A stretch of 64,000 nucleotides of DNA from Sphingomonas sp. JUb134 (GTDB taxonomy: Bacteria; Pseudomonadota; Alphaproteobacteria; Sphingomonadales; Sphingomonadaceae), in contig NZ_SLYP02000004.1 in NCBI RefSeq assembly GCF_004341505.2, positions 13,566 through 77,565 of the forward strand. Reading direction: 5' to 3'. This document shows, piece by piece, positions 26,941 to 35,536 of this stretch. A program made the position numbers and the translations under genes. The notes beneath the pieces are model-generated. The model worked only from the letters and a program-made list of their open reading frames with translations, was not told the DNA's origin and did not search any database. Position 1 is the first letter of the stretch, and each line of letters starts with the position of its first letter.

Positions 26941-27392
26941 TGTCGTCTCGACCCATCTCGGATGTGGGGCGCGGCATGAGACGCCAGGCGGAAAGTCCCG
27001 AGCGCGAGCGCGCCGAGTGCCAGATAGGCGTAGATGCCGAGGCCGGTGTGGTAGGCAAAGAGCGGCACGCGCGGCAGCAGCGCTCCGCAGATGCTCATAA
27101 AGAGATCAGCCAGAGCGAATCCTGCTGCCCAAACGGGCCAGAAGCGAGTGGTCGTCGTTCCCAGCCAGAAGAAGCCGGCGGCGACGGCGGCGTCGATGGC
27201 GAGCACCCAGCCTTCGGCGGGCACCCAAGCGCTAGAGGGGGCAAGCAGCCGAAACGCTATCGTTGCGCCGAAGCCCGCGACGTTGATCAAGACGCCCAGC
27301 CGCTCGGGTCTGCCGCCCCGCACCAAGGCGAAAAGCAGCACGACCACCATGACCACGTTGAAGACGACCGCGAGGATAACCTGGGTCGTCAC
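26907..27392 (-). CDS. Four-helix membrane protein of unknown function
   Basis: 161 residues with about four to five hydrophobic segments (ILAVVFNVVMVVVLLFALV, then LGVLINVAGFGATIAFRLL, WVLAIDAAVAAGFFWLG, FWPVWAAGFALADLFM, YAYLALGALALGTF) and a polar, basic C-terminus. I recognise no named family. It sits between a small soluble protein and the MarR-like regulator and overlaps the latter, suggesting co-expression. The inner membrane is the likely location. Confidence 0.65.
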   Translation of the reverse strand: MTTQVILAVVFNVVMVVVLLFALVRGGRPERLGVLINVAGFGATIAFRLLAPSSAWVPAEGWVLAIDAAVAAGFFWLGTTTTRFWPVWAAGFALADLFMSICGALLPRVPLFAYHTGLGIYAYLALGALALGTFRLASHAAPHIRDGSRRQWLQHLKETNS

Positions 27393-27414
27393 AGGCTTCG
27401 CCGTCCCCCGTTTC

Positions 27415-27756
27415 TCAGGCCCCCTGCAGCTCCCTTTCCTCTTCCGACGCGATTGCCGGTTTCGGCAGGTTCTCGCCCCAACTCGTTTCGGAGAGGCCGA
27501 GCTGCCGGCCGGCCTTTTCGATCGAGAGGTGGGCCCGCAACGCCATCTGGTCCTGACCTTCGACGAGTGCAGCGAGCGCCGCCACAGTCGCCTTCACCGT
27601 CCGCTGGGCCATCGCAGGGGAGAGCCGATGAGCGTCCGTCGCGTCGAGCGTGGTTAGGAGAAACTGGGCGGTGTCGCGGGCTGCAAGATTGATCGATCGC
27701 TCGGCCTTCCGCAGCTCGTCGGCGATGATCCGGCTGGTGTTCGTCAGTGCGTTCAT
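27415..27756 (-). CDS. Hypothetical small soluble protein
   Basis: 113 residues, mainly helical and Ala rich, with no signal peptide or membrane segment and no motif I recognise. It lies 22 bp upstream of the membrane-protein gene and 27 bp downstream of the LuxR-type gene, all on the minus strand, so it probably belongs to the same operon. Confidence 0.6.
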   Translation of the reverse strand: MNALTNTSRIIADELRKAERSINLAARDTAQFLLTTLDATDAHRLSPAMAQRTVKATVAALAALVEGQDQMALRAHLSIEKAGRQLGLSETSWGENLPKPAIASEEERELQGA

Positions 27757-27783
27757 TGCGCCTCCTCGGGCGCACAGCGCCCG

Positions 27784-28272
27784 TCAAAGTGGTTTCAGCC
27801 CAAGCAGGAGGAGCAGCGTCACGAGGGCCATGCCGGCCGCAGTCAGCCCTAGCGGAACAACGATCGCGATGATCGTGGTCCAGGAGGCGACCTGCTTCCA
27901 GGTCATCATGTTCGCTGCCGCCCTAGCGGTCGGCCAGGCAGGAGGAAGCGGGAAAGTCGGCTCGTCGGAAGGTAGGGCGATTGCAGGGGGTAAAGGCTCT
28001 ACCCCGGCGTCGTGATCAGCGAGGAGGCGTGCTGCGTCAAAGCGTGTCGGCACGCCGAGGAGATTGTTCGCCTTCAACAACTGCTTGTCGACAGCACGGT
28101 GGCTGCTGCCCGTCGTCGCCGCAATCTCCTTCGAGCTGCGATTTTGGAGCACGAGGCGGAGGTAGGATTTTTGCCTCTCGGATAACAGGCCGATCCGCTC
28201 CGGGGGCGTCAGCCTGTCGTTGGAGGTGGGGAAGGGGGCGGTAGGGTCACGACCGGGATCGGTGGTCAGCAT
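27784..28272 (-). CDS. LuxR-type HTH regulator with C-terminal membrane anchor
   Basis: 162 residues from ATG 28272 (an in-frame start 7 codons upstream is possible). A LuxR/FixJ-type helix-turn-helix lies near residues 30-85 (LSERQKSYLRLVLQNRSSKE, then IAATTGSSHRAVDKQLLKAN). A Pro-rich linker leads to a single C-terminal transmembrane helix (WTTIIAIVVPLGLTAAGMAL). There is no receiver or ligand domain, so signalling probably depends on the membrane or on a partner. HTH proteins anchored at the C-terminus are frequent in sphingomonads. It is the first gene of a four-gene cluster. Confidence 0.75.
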   Translation of the reverse strand: MLTTDPGRDPTAPFPTSNDRLTPPERIGLLSERQKSYLRLVLQNRSSKEIAATTGSSHRAVDKQLLKANNLLGVPTRFDAARLLADHDAGVEPLPPAIALPSDEPTFPLPPAWPTARAAANMMTWKQVASWTTIIAIVVPLGLTAAGMALVTLLLLLGLKPL

Positions 28273-28385
28273 TCTTGGTACATAGGTGCGCAACTCGGAA
28301 CGGTTCGACTCCAGGTCAGGGGCAATTTCGACTCACGCGTCACCCCATGCAAGGCTTCGTTCGCAGCCGTCTCGGCCAAGTGCTT

Positions 28386-28694
28386 CTAATGAAGGACAGA
28401 TGCGTCACGAAGCGATGCGGACGCGTCCTGGAGGTACGTTGCCCAGAGCGACAGGATCCGCGCTTCTGCCGGCCGTTCCGCAGCGGAGATAGAAGCGAAC
28501 TCAGCGAGCATGCGCGCAAGATCGCCGCTCGCAACGACGCGCTCCCGCTCTAGGATCGTGGCAAGGAAAGCCAGGCACTCGCCTTGCGCGCGCACCAGGG
28601 CATCCAACTCGGCCGAGATTGGAGGTTCCGAGTCTCGCTGAAGGGTCTCGGCTTCTCGACGCCAGCGCGCGGGTAACCATTTTGACAAAGCCAT
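28386..28694 (-). CDS. Hypothetical protein
   Basis: 102 residues from ATG 28694, helical, with no recognised motif (MALSKWLPARWRREAE, ending LQDASASLRDASVLH). The same frame stays open upstream to 29192, but that extension is low-complexity, Arg/Pro rich and unlike a real N-terminus. Coding status is uncertain. The flank 28695-29120 holds no gene or clear signal. Confidence 0.4.
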   Translation of the reverse strand: MALSKWLPARWRREAETLQRDSEPPISAELDALVRAQGECLAFLATILERERVVASGDLARMLAEFASISAAERPAEARILSLWATYLQDASASLRDASVLH

Positions 28695-29120
28695 TGAGCG
28701 CGTCCCACCGTCCGCCGCAGCCGGGACGGTTGAACACGCGGGAACACTGGTAACCACGCCCCACGTATTCCCCACACCGGCAAGCCGACGACAAGGTCTT
28801 TTATTCCGCGGGCCGCCCGACAAAGTCGGGGACCCAGTGTTCGGCCGCACATGCGGGCCAGGTTCGGTGTTCAAGCCGCTCCTTGGCTTGCCTGCTATGG
28901 CACAGACGCGCTTTGAACGCACCCCAATCTTGTGGCGCCGATCGACGCAGAGGGGTGCTAGGCGACGGTGAGGCTCATGGTGCTTGCCGGAACGGCTATA
29001 ACGTGACAGGGTGGCTATTTCGGGCCGGCTAATCTCGCTAGGCTCGGCGACATCGGTAATTGCTGTTATGAGCCGGTATCGGCGGCAGGGGCTCACTTGA
29101 GCGTACCCGATGGAGCCACT

Positions 29121-29839
29121 GTGACGAACCCTATTCGCGCGGCGCGGGTGTACCTGCGTGTCAGCACCGAGGAGCAGGATCTCGAACGCCAAGAGGCGAT
29201 CGTCGCCGGTGCGCGTGCGGCCGGCTATTACGTGGCAGCGGTATACCGAGAGAAGGCGTCGGGCGCGCGGCCCGACCGGCCGGAGCTAATCCGCATGATC
29301 GAGGATCTGCAACCGGGGGAGGTAGTGCTGGCCGAGAAGATTGACCGGATCAGCCGCTTGCCGCTCCCGGAAGCCGAGCGGCTGGTGGCGGCGATCCGTG
29401 CCAAGGGCGCGCGGCTAGCGGTGCCGGGATCGTGGACCTGTCTGATTTCGTAGCGGACAGTGCCGGTGTAGCGCGCATCGTGCTCGAAGCGGTGCAGGAC
29501 ATGCTGCTGCGAGTCGCGCTCCAGACCGCGCGCGACGACTACGAGACGCGGCGCGAGCGCCAGCGCGAAGGGATCGAGATTGCGAAAACGGCAGGCCGGT
29601 ACAAAGGCCGCAAGCCGGACACGGCGCTCCACAAGCGCATCGTCGGGCTCAGGGAGGCAGGCATGAGCATTGCGCGGACGGCCGAGCTGGCCGGCTGCAG
29701 CATTGCGCAGGTGAAGCGGGTAACCGCGCTGCATCGGTCGAAAGCGGATTCAGACATGAACGGGACGCGCGCTCAAGGTGCGAGTCATGCGACGAAGATC
29801 GTCACTTCGGTCGTCGAAGCGGATCGCGCGGCGAGCTAA
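29121..29839 (+). pseudogene. Serine recombinase, frameshifted
   Basis: Two frames encode one resolvase-type recombinase. The first, from GTG 29121 (GGAG upstream), has the catalytic serine in RVYLRVSTEEQ and the motif EKIDRISRLPLPEAERL, and stops at 29451-29453. The second resumes as IVDLSDFVADSAGVAR, then ARDDYETRRERQREGIEIAK and a C-terminal helix-turn-helix (SIARTAELAGCSIAQVKRV), to 29839. One extra G in the GGG at 29426-29428 restores a single ~239-codon frame (PGIVDLSD). Either a 1-bp deletion inactivated it or the read is wrong at a G run. Confidence 0.78.
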
Positions 29840-29905
29840 CCGGACGGGTTTACCAGGCGATATACACGGCGAGCTCGTCCGGCGCCCCGTTCGGGACTGC
29901 CCGTT

Positions 29906-30424
29906 TCAGGCTGTCGCGCGGCGGTTCCATGGCATGGCGCGTAGCAGCCTCGCCAGGCCGCACCACCCGGTCATACCGGCGAACATCAGCCCTCCGCCTA
30001 CGAATGCCGACAGGACGAGGTATGCAGGCGCGACGAACAGGCCAAGCAGCACTCCGGTCAGCACCAACGCGCCAGCGGTAATTTGCACCTGCCGCATGAT
30101 CTCCAGCGGCTGCGAACGATCGATGGCGGTCGGGTATCCCGCACCACGCCATGCATCGATGCCGCCTGCAAGAATATAGGCAGGGGCTGCACCCGCAGCC
30201 GTGCCGAGCTGAGCTGCATTGGCCGCGGTACGCACACCGGACTTACAGTGGAAGACGACCGGACGCCCGTCACGCGGGAGATCGCCGATCCGGTCGAGCG
30301 GGATGTTAACGGCGCCGGGGATGCGCTCTCGCGCATGTTCGTCGGCACCGCGAACGTCTATCAGACGCGCACCAGCATCGATCGCGACGCGGGTGTCGGC
30401 GGGAGAGAGAGTCGTAAGGGTCAT
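29906..30424 (-). CDS. Rhodanese with C-terminal DUF2892-type membrane domain
   Basis: 172 residues. The rhodanese domain (residues 1-~110) has the active-site Cys in FHCKSGVRT and the signature LIDVRGADEHARERIPGAVN. Two hydrophobic segments follow (ITAGALVLTGVLLGLFVA and LVLSAFVGGGLMFAGMTG), the same architecture as E. coli YgaP. It moves sulfane sulfur between thiol carriers at the membrane. It lies 4 bp downstream of an ArsR-type repressor with sulfur-sensor cysteines, so it is likely induced by sulfide or persulfide. The start is at 30424; the upstream extension is shadow sequence. Confidence 0.85.
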   Translation of the reverse strand: MTLTTLSPADTRVAIDAGARLIDVRGADEHARERIPGAVNIPLDRIGDLPRDGRPVVFHCKSGVRTAANAAQLGTAAGAAPAYILAGGIDAWRGAGYPTAIDRSQPLEIMRQVQITAGALVLTGVLLGLFVAPAYLVLSAFVGGGLMFAGMTGWCGLARLLRAMPWNRRATA

Positions 30425-30428
30425 CGCA

Positions 30429-30746
30429 TCAATCCTTGCAGTAAAGTTGGTAGAGGGTGGCAAGGAGCGTTTCGACGCGCGGATCGCCGATGGCGTACCA
30501 AAGGGTCTGGCTTTCGCGGCGGAAGGTGACGAGGCCTTCGTCGCGCATCTTTGCGAGATGCTGCGAACAGGCCGATTGCGACAGCCCGACATCGCGCGAG
30601 AGATCGCCGACGGTCACCTCCCCATGCTCGACCAGCTTACACAGCAGCATCAGCCGGCGCACGTTGCCGATCGCCTTCAGTGTGTCGGCGACCTGTTCTG
30701 CCTTCGCTTCGAAGGTAGCCAGATCCATCAGCCCGGGCATCCGCAT
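30429..30746 (-). CDS. ArsR-family repressor, BigR/SqrR-like (persulfide sensor)
   Basis: 105 residues. Winged helix with recognition helix VGLSQSACSQHLAKMRDEGL. Two cysteines match the redox pair of BigR/SqrR: one in LMLLCKLVE and one at the C-terminus in LYQLYCKD. A third is in the recognition helix. The familiar ArsR metal site ELCVCDL is absent. BigR/SqrR proteins release DNA when persulfide bridges the pair. The adjoining rhodanese gene agrees with this. Start is at 30746 or 30740. AT-rich ATTAG/CTAAT repeats upstream (about 30750-30781) are candidate operators. Confidence 0.8.
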   Translation of the reverse strand: MRMPGLMDLATFEAKAEQVADTLKAIGNVRRLMLLCKLVEHGEVTVGDLSRDVGLSQSACSQHLAKMRDEGLVTFRRESQTLWYAIGDPRVETLLATLYQLYCKD

Positions 30747-31193
30747 CGCTCCATTAGAGCTTGCTAATTTAGAGGCGGCTAATGCATTGGCAAGTGCTAA
30801 CGGAAGACATTCGTGATCCGGCCCCAAACTGGGTCATGACATGGAACGGGCACGAAACTTCGCTCAGCCTGTCGGAACCATACAGGTCAATTGCCGCACA
30901 TGCTGGCTATCCGACAGAGATTGTCTTGTAAGCGCCGCAAGGGGCACGAGCAGTCGCTTTGGTGCTGCCGTTGGACGACGGCAATCAGGTGTTTTCTGAC
31001 AGGTTCGAGCGTCCCGTTTCCCCGTCGATCCGGCACCATTCCGGGAAAAGGCAATCGGGAACAGGATTTGGGAAAGCCCGCTCCTGGGCCGTGATCCGAC
31101 TTCACGGGGGCACCGTCGTTCCCGATTGCCGTTCCCAATCGGGAAGGCTGATAACCGGCTCACCCATGGAATAAACCCGGACGAGCGTCGTCT
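30747..31193. promoter_or_regulatory. Divergent control region with AATCGGGAA repeats
   Basis: 447 bp without a convincing gene. The arsR side has TTAG/CTAA repeats (30750-30781). Farther right, GGCAATCGGGAAC (31050-31062) faces GTTCCCGATTGCC (31118-31130), a perfect 13-bp inverted repeat. A near-palindrome TTCCCAATCGGGAA (31132-31145) follows just before the DUF305 operon. These may be operator or sigma-factor sites for that operon. Confidence 0.45.
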
Positions 31194-31607
31194 ATGCTTT
31201 CAGGACTGATGCGCCGGAGGCTTATGCGTAGACGATATTGGATGCTCGGTCTGACTGCTTCGGCCCTGCTCACAGGCGCAGTCGCGGCCGCCCCTGCCGG
31301 TGGTTACGCCAGCATGGTGGCTGCCGCGATGGACCGGATGATGGCGGGCATGATGGTCAAGCCGTCCGGCAACGTCGACCGCGACTTCGTCACGATGATG
31401 CTCCCGCATCATCAGGGTGCGATCGATATGGCAGTGGCGGAGCTGCGCTACGGCCATAACGAGCAGCTCAAGCGCATCGCGCAGGAGATCATCATCGATC
31501 AGCAGCAGGAGATTGCCGCTATGAAGTTGGCGATCGGTCAGCCGCTACCGCCTTCGACGCCGGCCCCGACGCAGGGCGGCGACCACCACAGCCCTATGGA
31601 GCACTGA
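31194..31607 (+). CDS. DUF305 exported protein (CopM-like)
   Basis: 137 residues. An N-terminal signal segment (MLGLTASALLTGAVAAAP) sends it to the periplasm. The DUF305 domain has the hallmark MMLPHHQGAIDMA and Met-rich stretches (MDRMMAGMMVKP), ending with a His-rich tail (GGDHHSPMEH). DUF305 proteins such as CopM bind copper or silver, so metal binding is likely. The start may be 31194, 31209 or 31224; GGAGG lies 3 bp before the last. It is followed 1 bp later by the beta-propeller gene and heads a four-gene operon with the ECF sigma pair. Confidence 0.82.
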   Translation: MLSGLMRRRLMRRRYWMLGLTASALLTGAVAAAPAGGYASMVAAAMDRMMAGMMVKPSGNVDRDFVTMMLPHHQGAIDMAVAELRYGHNEQLKRIAQEIIIDQQQEIAAMKLAIGQPLPPSTPAPTQGGDHHSPMEH

Positions 31608-31608
31608 C

Positions 31609-33048
31609 ATGATCCGGACCATCCTGCGCTCGGCCGCCTTGCTGATGAGCGCCGCACCGGGCCTCGCCATGGCGCAGCAGGCGCCGTGGAACGCCAAGGA
31701 CATGCCCGTCAGCCACCGCGACCGCGTCTATGCGTCCGAACAATTCTCCAACACGGTGTCGGTGACGGACCCGGCCGACAACCGGCTGCTCGGCGTCATC
31801 AAGCTCGGCGATCCGCAGCCGATGAACTTCTCCCCGCTCTACAAGGGACAAGTGCTGGTCCACGGCCTGGGCTTCTCGCCGGACGGGAAGACCTTGGCGG
31901 TCGTGTCGATCGGATCGAATGCCGTGTCGTGGATCGACACCGCCACCAACACGGTCAAACACACGACCTATGTCGGGCGCAGTCCGCACGAGGCGTTCTT
32001 CACGCCGGACGGAAAGGAGGTCTGGGTCACCGTTCGCGGCGAGGACTATATCGCCGTGCTCGATCCCGCGACGTACAAGGAAACCGGCCGCATCAAGACG
32101 CCCGGTGGTCCGGGTATGACGATCTTCTCGCCCGATGGGCGATACGGCTATGTCTGTTCCTCGTTCAATCCGGTGCTGGCCGTGTTCGATGTCGCAACCC
32201 ACGCACAGGTCGGACAGGTGGCGCAGCCGAGCCCATTCTGCCCCAACATCGCCGCGACGCCGGACGGCAAGCAGGCGTGGTTTACGCTAAAGGACATCGG
32301 CAAGACGGTCGCATTCGATGCCAGGCCACCCTTCACAATCCTCAAGGTGCTGGATACCGGGCCGATCACCAATCACGTCAACTTCGCCCGCACGGCCAAG
32401 GGGCAGTTCGCCTATGTGACGGTCGGCGGGGAGAATGCGGTGAAGGTGTTCCGCACGTCCGACTTCACGCTGGTGGCAACCATTCCAGTCGGCAAGATGC
32501 CGCACGGTGTCTGGCCGTCCGGCGACGGTCGGCGCATCTATGTCGGGCTGGAGAATGCCGATGAGCTGGCCGCGATCGACACCGCTGGCAACACGGTCGT
32601 CGCTACCGTGCCGGTCGGACAGGCACCGCAGGCGATCGCCTATGTGCCGAACGCTGTTCCGACAGGCCCCGGCACCGACAATCTCCAGCCGCTCGGCACG
32701 GCCGGCAAGGCGTTGCATCTGACTATGGGGCCGATCGGCGGCAAGGGTGCGGCAAGCAGCATCACCCTCTTCGACCAAGGCATCATTCAGGTCGTGCAGA
32801 GTGCCGTTACCGGTTTGCAGCCCAAGAAGCCCTACATGCTCGTGCTGACCGCCAACGCGGATGGTAGCGGCGCTGTAGAGCCGCTTGCCAACTTCATGAG
32901 CAACCCGGCGGGTGCGGCGATCGTCAACGCGTCGGGTCCGATCCGGCAGATCGTTCAAGGCAGCACCGCGACGCCCCGCCGTTTTCTGGCGGTCGCTGAG
33001 GTGGTGAACGGCGCGCCGGGACGCATCGTGCAGGTACAGCGCGACTGA
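31609..33048 (+). CDS. Exported YVTN/YncE-type beta-propeller protein
   Basis: 479 residues with a signal peptide (ILRSAALLMSAAPGLAMA). Repeated propeller blades have the YVTN pattern, e.g. TLAVVSIGSNAVSWIDTATN, VWVTVRGEDYIAVLDP, YVTVGGENAVKVFRT and IYVGLENADELAAIDTAGN. The C-terminal ~130 residues (from about LTMGPIGGKGAAS) lack blades and resemble an accessory domain of unknown role. It is probably periplasmic. The ATG follows the DUF305 stop by 1 bp and an ECF sigma gene starts 1 bp after its stop. Ligand or partner is unknown. Confidence 0.8.
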   Translation: MIRTILRSAALLMSAAPGLAMAQQAPWNAKDMPVSHRDRVYASEQFSNTVSVTDPADNRLLGVIKLGDPQPMNFSPLYKGQVLVHGLGFSPDGKTLAVVSIGSNAVSWIDTATNTVKHTTYVGRSPHEAFFTPDGKEVWVTVRGEDYIAVLDPATYKETGRIKTPGGPGMTIFSPDGRYGYVCSSFNPVLAVFDVATHAQVGQVAQPSPFCPNIAATPDGKQAWFTLKDIGKTVAFDARPPFTILKVLDTGPITNHVNFARTAKGQFAYVTVGGENAVKVFRTSDFTLVATIPVGKMPHGVWPSGDGRRIYVGLENADELAAIDTAGNTVVATVPVGQAPQAIAYVPNAVPTGPGTDNLQPLGTAGKALHLTMGPIGGKGAASSITLFDQGIIQVVQSAVTGLQPKKPYMLVLTANADGSGAVEPLANFMSNPAGAAIVNASGPIRQIVQGSTATPRRFLAVAEVVNGAPGRIVQVQRD

Positions 33049-33049
33049 C

Positions 33050-33559
33050 ATGGACCCGCTTGCCGCCGCGATCGAGCCCCTGATCCCCGGTCTGCGCCGC
33101 TATGCCCGGTCGTGGTTGCGCGATCGGGCAATGGCAGATGACGTGGTGCAGGATTGTCTCGAGCGCGCGGTCGGGCGCTGGCGACAACGACGCGGGGCGG
33201 AGGTGCGCCCATGGGTCTATACGATCCTGCACAATCTGTTGGTCGACCATCAGCGGCAGCATAGCCGGCGAGGCACAGCGGTTCCGCTCCACCTCGTGGA
33301 CGACGCCACGCTCGGCCGTCCGGCCGATCAGGAAACAGGCCTACACCACCGCGACCTGCTGCGCGCCCTTGATGCGTTGCCCGAGGAGCAGCGAACGGTG
33401 CTGCTCCTCGTATCGGTCGAGGGCCTGCCCTATGCGGAGGTCGCTGCCGTTGTCGGCGTGCCGCTGGGCACGGTGATGTCGCGCATATCCCGGGCGCGCG
33501 ACCGACTGGCGACCCTCCTCCGGGAGGGTGAACGGCCGCGATTGAGGAGCGTGCAATGA
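33050..33559 (+). CDS. ECF-type RNA polymerase sigma factor
   Basis: 169 residues. Region 2 has ARSWLRDRAMADDVVQDCLE and the tryptophan-bearing PWVYTILHNLLVDH. Region 4 has LPEEQRTVLLLVSVEGLPY, AEVAAVVGVPLGTVMSRISR. The stop overlaps the start of the anti-sigma gene as ATGA, the usual sigma/anti-sigma coupling. It is translated from the same operon as the DUF305 and propeller proteins, which are probably its regulon or its signal input. Confidence 0.88.
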   Translation: MDPLAAAIEPLIPGLRRYARSWLRDRAMADDVVQDCLERAVGRWRQRRGAEVRPWVYTILHNLLVDHQRQHSRRGTAVPLHLVDDATLGRPADQETGLHHRDLLRALDALPEEQRTVLLLVSVEGLPYAEVAAVVGVPLGTVMSRISRARDRLATLLREGERPRLRSVQ

Positions 33560-34326
33560 CCAGCCCGATCGGCGAGGACGATCTGGCCGCATGGATCGAT
33601 GGCAGGCTGTCGCCCGAGCGGCAGCGCCTGGTCGACGCCTATCTTGAAGGCCAGCCGGACCTGCATGCCCGTTTGCGGGAACAGGCGGAGCAGGCGCGAG
33701 CCCTTGCATCCCTGTTTGCCCCGATCGCGGATGAACCGATCCCGGCGACGATGCGCGTCGCAGCCATCAGGGGGCGGCAACGTCAGCCGCGATGGCAATT
33801 CGCCATCGCCGCGTCACTTCTGCTGGCGGTCGGGTTTGGCGGTGGTTGGTCGAGCGCGAAGTGGAGCGGTGAACCCCGCGCAGGCATCGCGGCGCTGGCC
33901 AACGAGGCGAGTGACAATTTCCGTGTCTATGCCGCCGACCGGATACGACCGGCGGAGATCGGTCCGGATCAGCGCGCCATGCTGATCCGATGGACCTCCG
34001 CCCGTTTGGGTGAGCGCGTCACCATCCCGGACCTCAGCACAGCCGGCTATCGCTATGGTGGGGGGCGACTGGTCGCGACGCCTCACGGCCCTGCGGCACT
34101 GCTCCTCTACGACGGACCGCAAGCGTCGAAACTCGCGGTGCTGACGAGGCCTATGCAGATCGACAAGACTGCGAGCATGACCAGCACGTCCAGCGGGACC
34201 ATGGGCCGGGTCACATGGGCAGTCGACGGGATCGGCTATAGTGTGGTGGGCGAGCGGCCTGCGGCCGAGCTGCATCCGATTGCCGATGAAGTCCGGCGGC
34301 AGGCCGATGCGGCGCTGGTGTCCTGA
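33556..34326 (+). CDS. Membrane-anchored anti-sigma factor
   Basis: 256 residues. The N-terminal ~75 residues (EDDLAAWIDGRLSPERQRLV) form an anti-sigma domain of the RsiW/ChrR-like helical type without the zinc-binding HxxxCxxC motif. A single transmembrane helix (FAIAASLLLAVGFGGGWSS, about residues 82-100) leads to a ~150-residue periplasmic domain. It should hold the ECF factor at the membrane until a periplasmic signal arrives. The start overlaps the sigma gene by 4 bp. Confidence 0.8.
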   Translation: MTSPIGEDDLAAWIDGRLSPERQRLVDAYLEGQPDLHARLREQAEQARALASLFAPIADEPIPATMRVAAIRGRQRQPRWQFAIAASLLLAVGFGGGWSSAKWSGEPRAGIAALANEASDNFRVYAADRIRPAEIGPDQRAMLIRWTSARLGERVTIPDLSTAGYRYGGGRLVATPHGPAALLLYDGPQASKLAVLTRPMQIDKTASMTSTSSGTMGRVTWAVDGIGYSVVGERPAAELHPIADEVRRQADAALVS

Positions 34327-34378
34327 TAGCGCCCTTGCTGCTCCTCAGCGCCGACAGGCACCGGGCGGGCCAGCGCGA

Positions 34379-34554
34379 TCAGGGCTTGCGCTCGGCATCC
34401 TTCCTGGCGGCCTCGGCCGGCGTCAGGCGGGCTCGCTCGCGGATGTGGCGTTCCAACGGCGCGCCGACGAACAGGACGAGCATCGCAAGGATCACCCCGC
34501 CAGTGATGAGCGGCCATGGACGATCAAACGTCGCAGGCCCGCCTAACGCTCCAA
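34379..34554 (-). pseudogene. Possible remnant of a small membrane protein
   Basis: On the minus strand, a frame without a good start codon encodes RPWPLITGGVILAMLVLFVG, then APLERHIRERARLTPAEAAR, then a short tail and stop at 34379. It has one membrane helix and a basic tail, like a real small protein. No ATG or TTG precedes it before an in-frame stop; a GTG lies inside the helix. It may be decayed or use an unusual start. Otherwise 34327-34663 holds no gene. Confidence 0.3.
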
Positions 34555-34663
34555 GTCTTCGAGACCATCGCAGACGAAAGGCTGCCGATCATTCCGATAT
34601 CTAGATTGGAATGACCATATCAAACGGTTGGTCGTATCGATCTAAGTACGCGATATATGCTGC

Positions 34664-35536
34664 ATGACCCTGGAGCAGCTCAGAATCTTCGTCGGTGTCG
34701 CGGAGCGCGAACACGTCACCAAGGCAGCGGAGGCGCTGAACGTCACGCAGTCCGCTGCCTCCGGCGCGGTCGCGGCCCTCGAAGCGCGCTACGGAGTTCC
34801 TCTTTTTCACCGCGTCGGGCGTGGCATCCAGCTAACCGAAGCAGGCCGAGGCTTTCTGGAGGAAGCGCGCGCGGTGCTGGGGCGGGCAGCGCATGCCGAG
34901 ACGATGCTCGCGGACTATGCCGGGCTTGCGCGTGGTTCGTTGCGGATCGTCGCTAGCCAGACGATCGCGAGCTACTGGTTGCCGGCAAAGCTCGCCGCCT
35001 TCCACGAACGCCACCCGCAGATCGCGGTTGAGCTCGCGATCGACAACACCGAAGGCGCGGCAGCGCAGGTGCTGAGCGGCGCGGCGGAACTCGGCTTTGT
35101 CGAGGGCGAGGTGGACGAACCGGCACTCGCCCACTGGAACGTCGGGCGTGATCCGATGGTGCTGGTCGGCCGCGAGGACGCCGAACGTGTCGACGAGGCC
35201 TGGCTGCGCACTGAACGCTGGATCGTCCGTGAGCTGGGATCGGGTACGCGCTCGACCTTCGAGGACGTGCTGCGAACGCGCGGGTTTGATCCGGCCCAGC
35301 TGACGATAGCGATGACGCTGCCGTCCAACGAGGCGGTGCGCACCGCCGTCGAGGCGGGTGCCGGCGTTGCCGTCTTGTCGCGATTGGTCGTCGCGCGCGC
35401 GCTCAAGGCCGGTGACCTTGTCGAGCTGCCGCTCGGGCTGCCCGACCGCGCCTTTCACGCGCTGCGCCACAAGGAACGCTATCGCACCCGCGCGGCCGAC
35501 GCGCTGACGGACCTCATCAAGGAGCAGGTCGCATGA
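34664..35536 (+). CDS. LysR-family regulator of the sulfite operon
   Basis: 290 residues. The winged helix is at residues 1-60 (LRIFVGVAEREHVTKAAEAL, NVTQSAASGAVAALEARYGV). The substrate-binding domain follows (GSLRIVASQTIASYWLPAKL near 90). It is co-directional with and overlaps the TDT exporter gene by ATGA, so it is transcribed with the genes it probably controls. By analogy with sulfite-export loci the inducer may be sulfite or a related sulfur compound; that is inference. Confidence 0.85.
   Translation: MTLEQLRIFVGVAEREHVTKAAEALNVTQSAASGAVAALEARYGVPLFHRVGRGIQLTEAGRGFLEEARAVLGRAAHAETMLADYAGLARGSLRIVASQTIASYWLPAKLAAFHERHPQIAVELAIDNTEGAAAQVLSGAAELGFVEGEVDEPALAHWNVGRDPMVLVGREDAERVDEAWLRTERWIVRELGSGTRSTFEDVLRTRGFDPAQLTIAMTLPSNEAVRTAVEAGAGVAVLSRLVVARALKAGDLVELPLGLPDRAFHALRHKERYRTRAADALTDLIKEQVA

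Noticed and set aside
28695..29192. Upstream extension of the small hypothetical gene at 28386
   Set aside because: No ribosome site and unusual composition; likely chance opening in GC-rich DNA.
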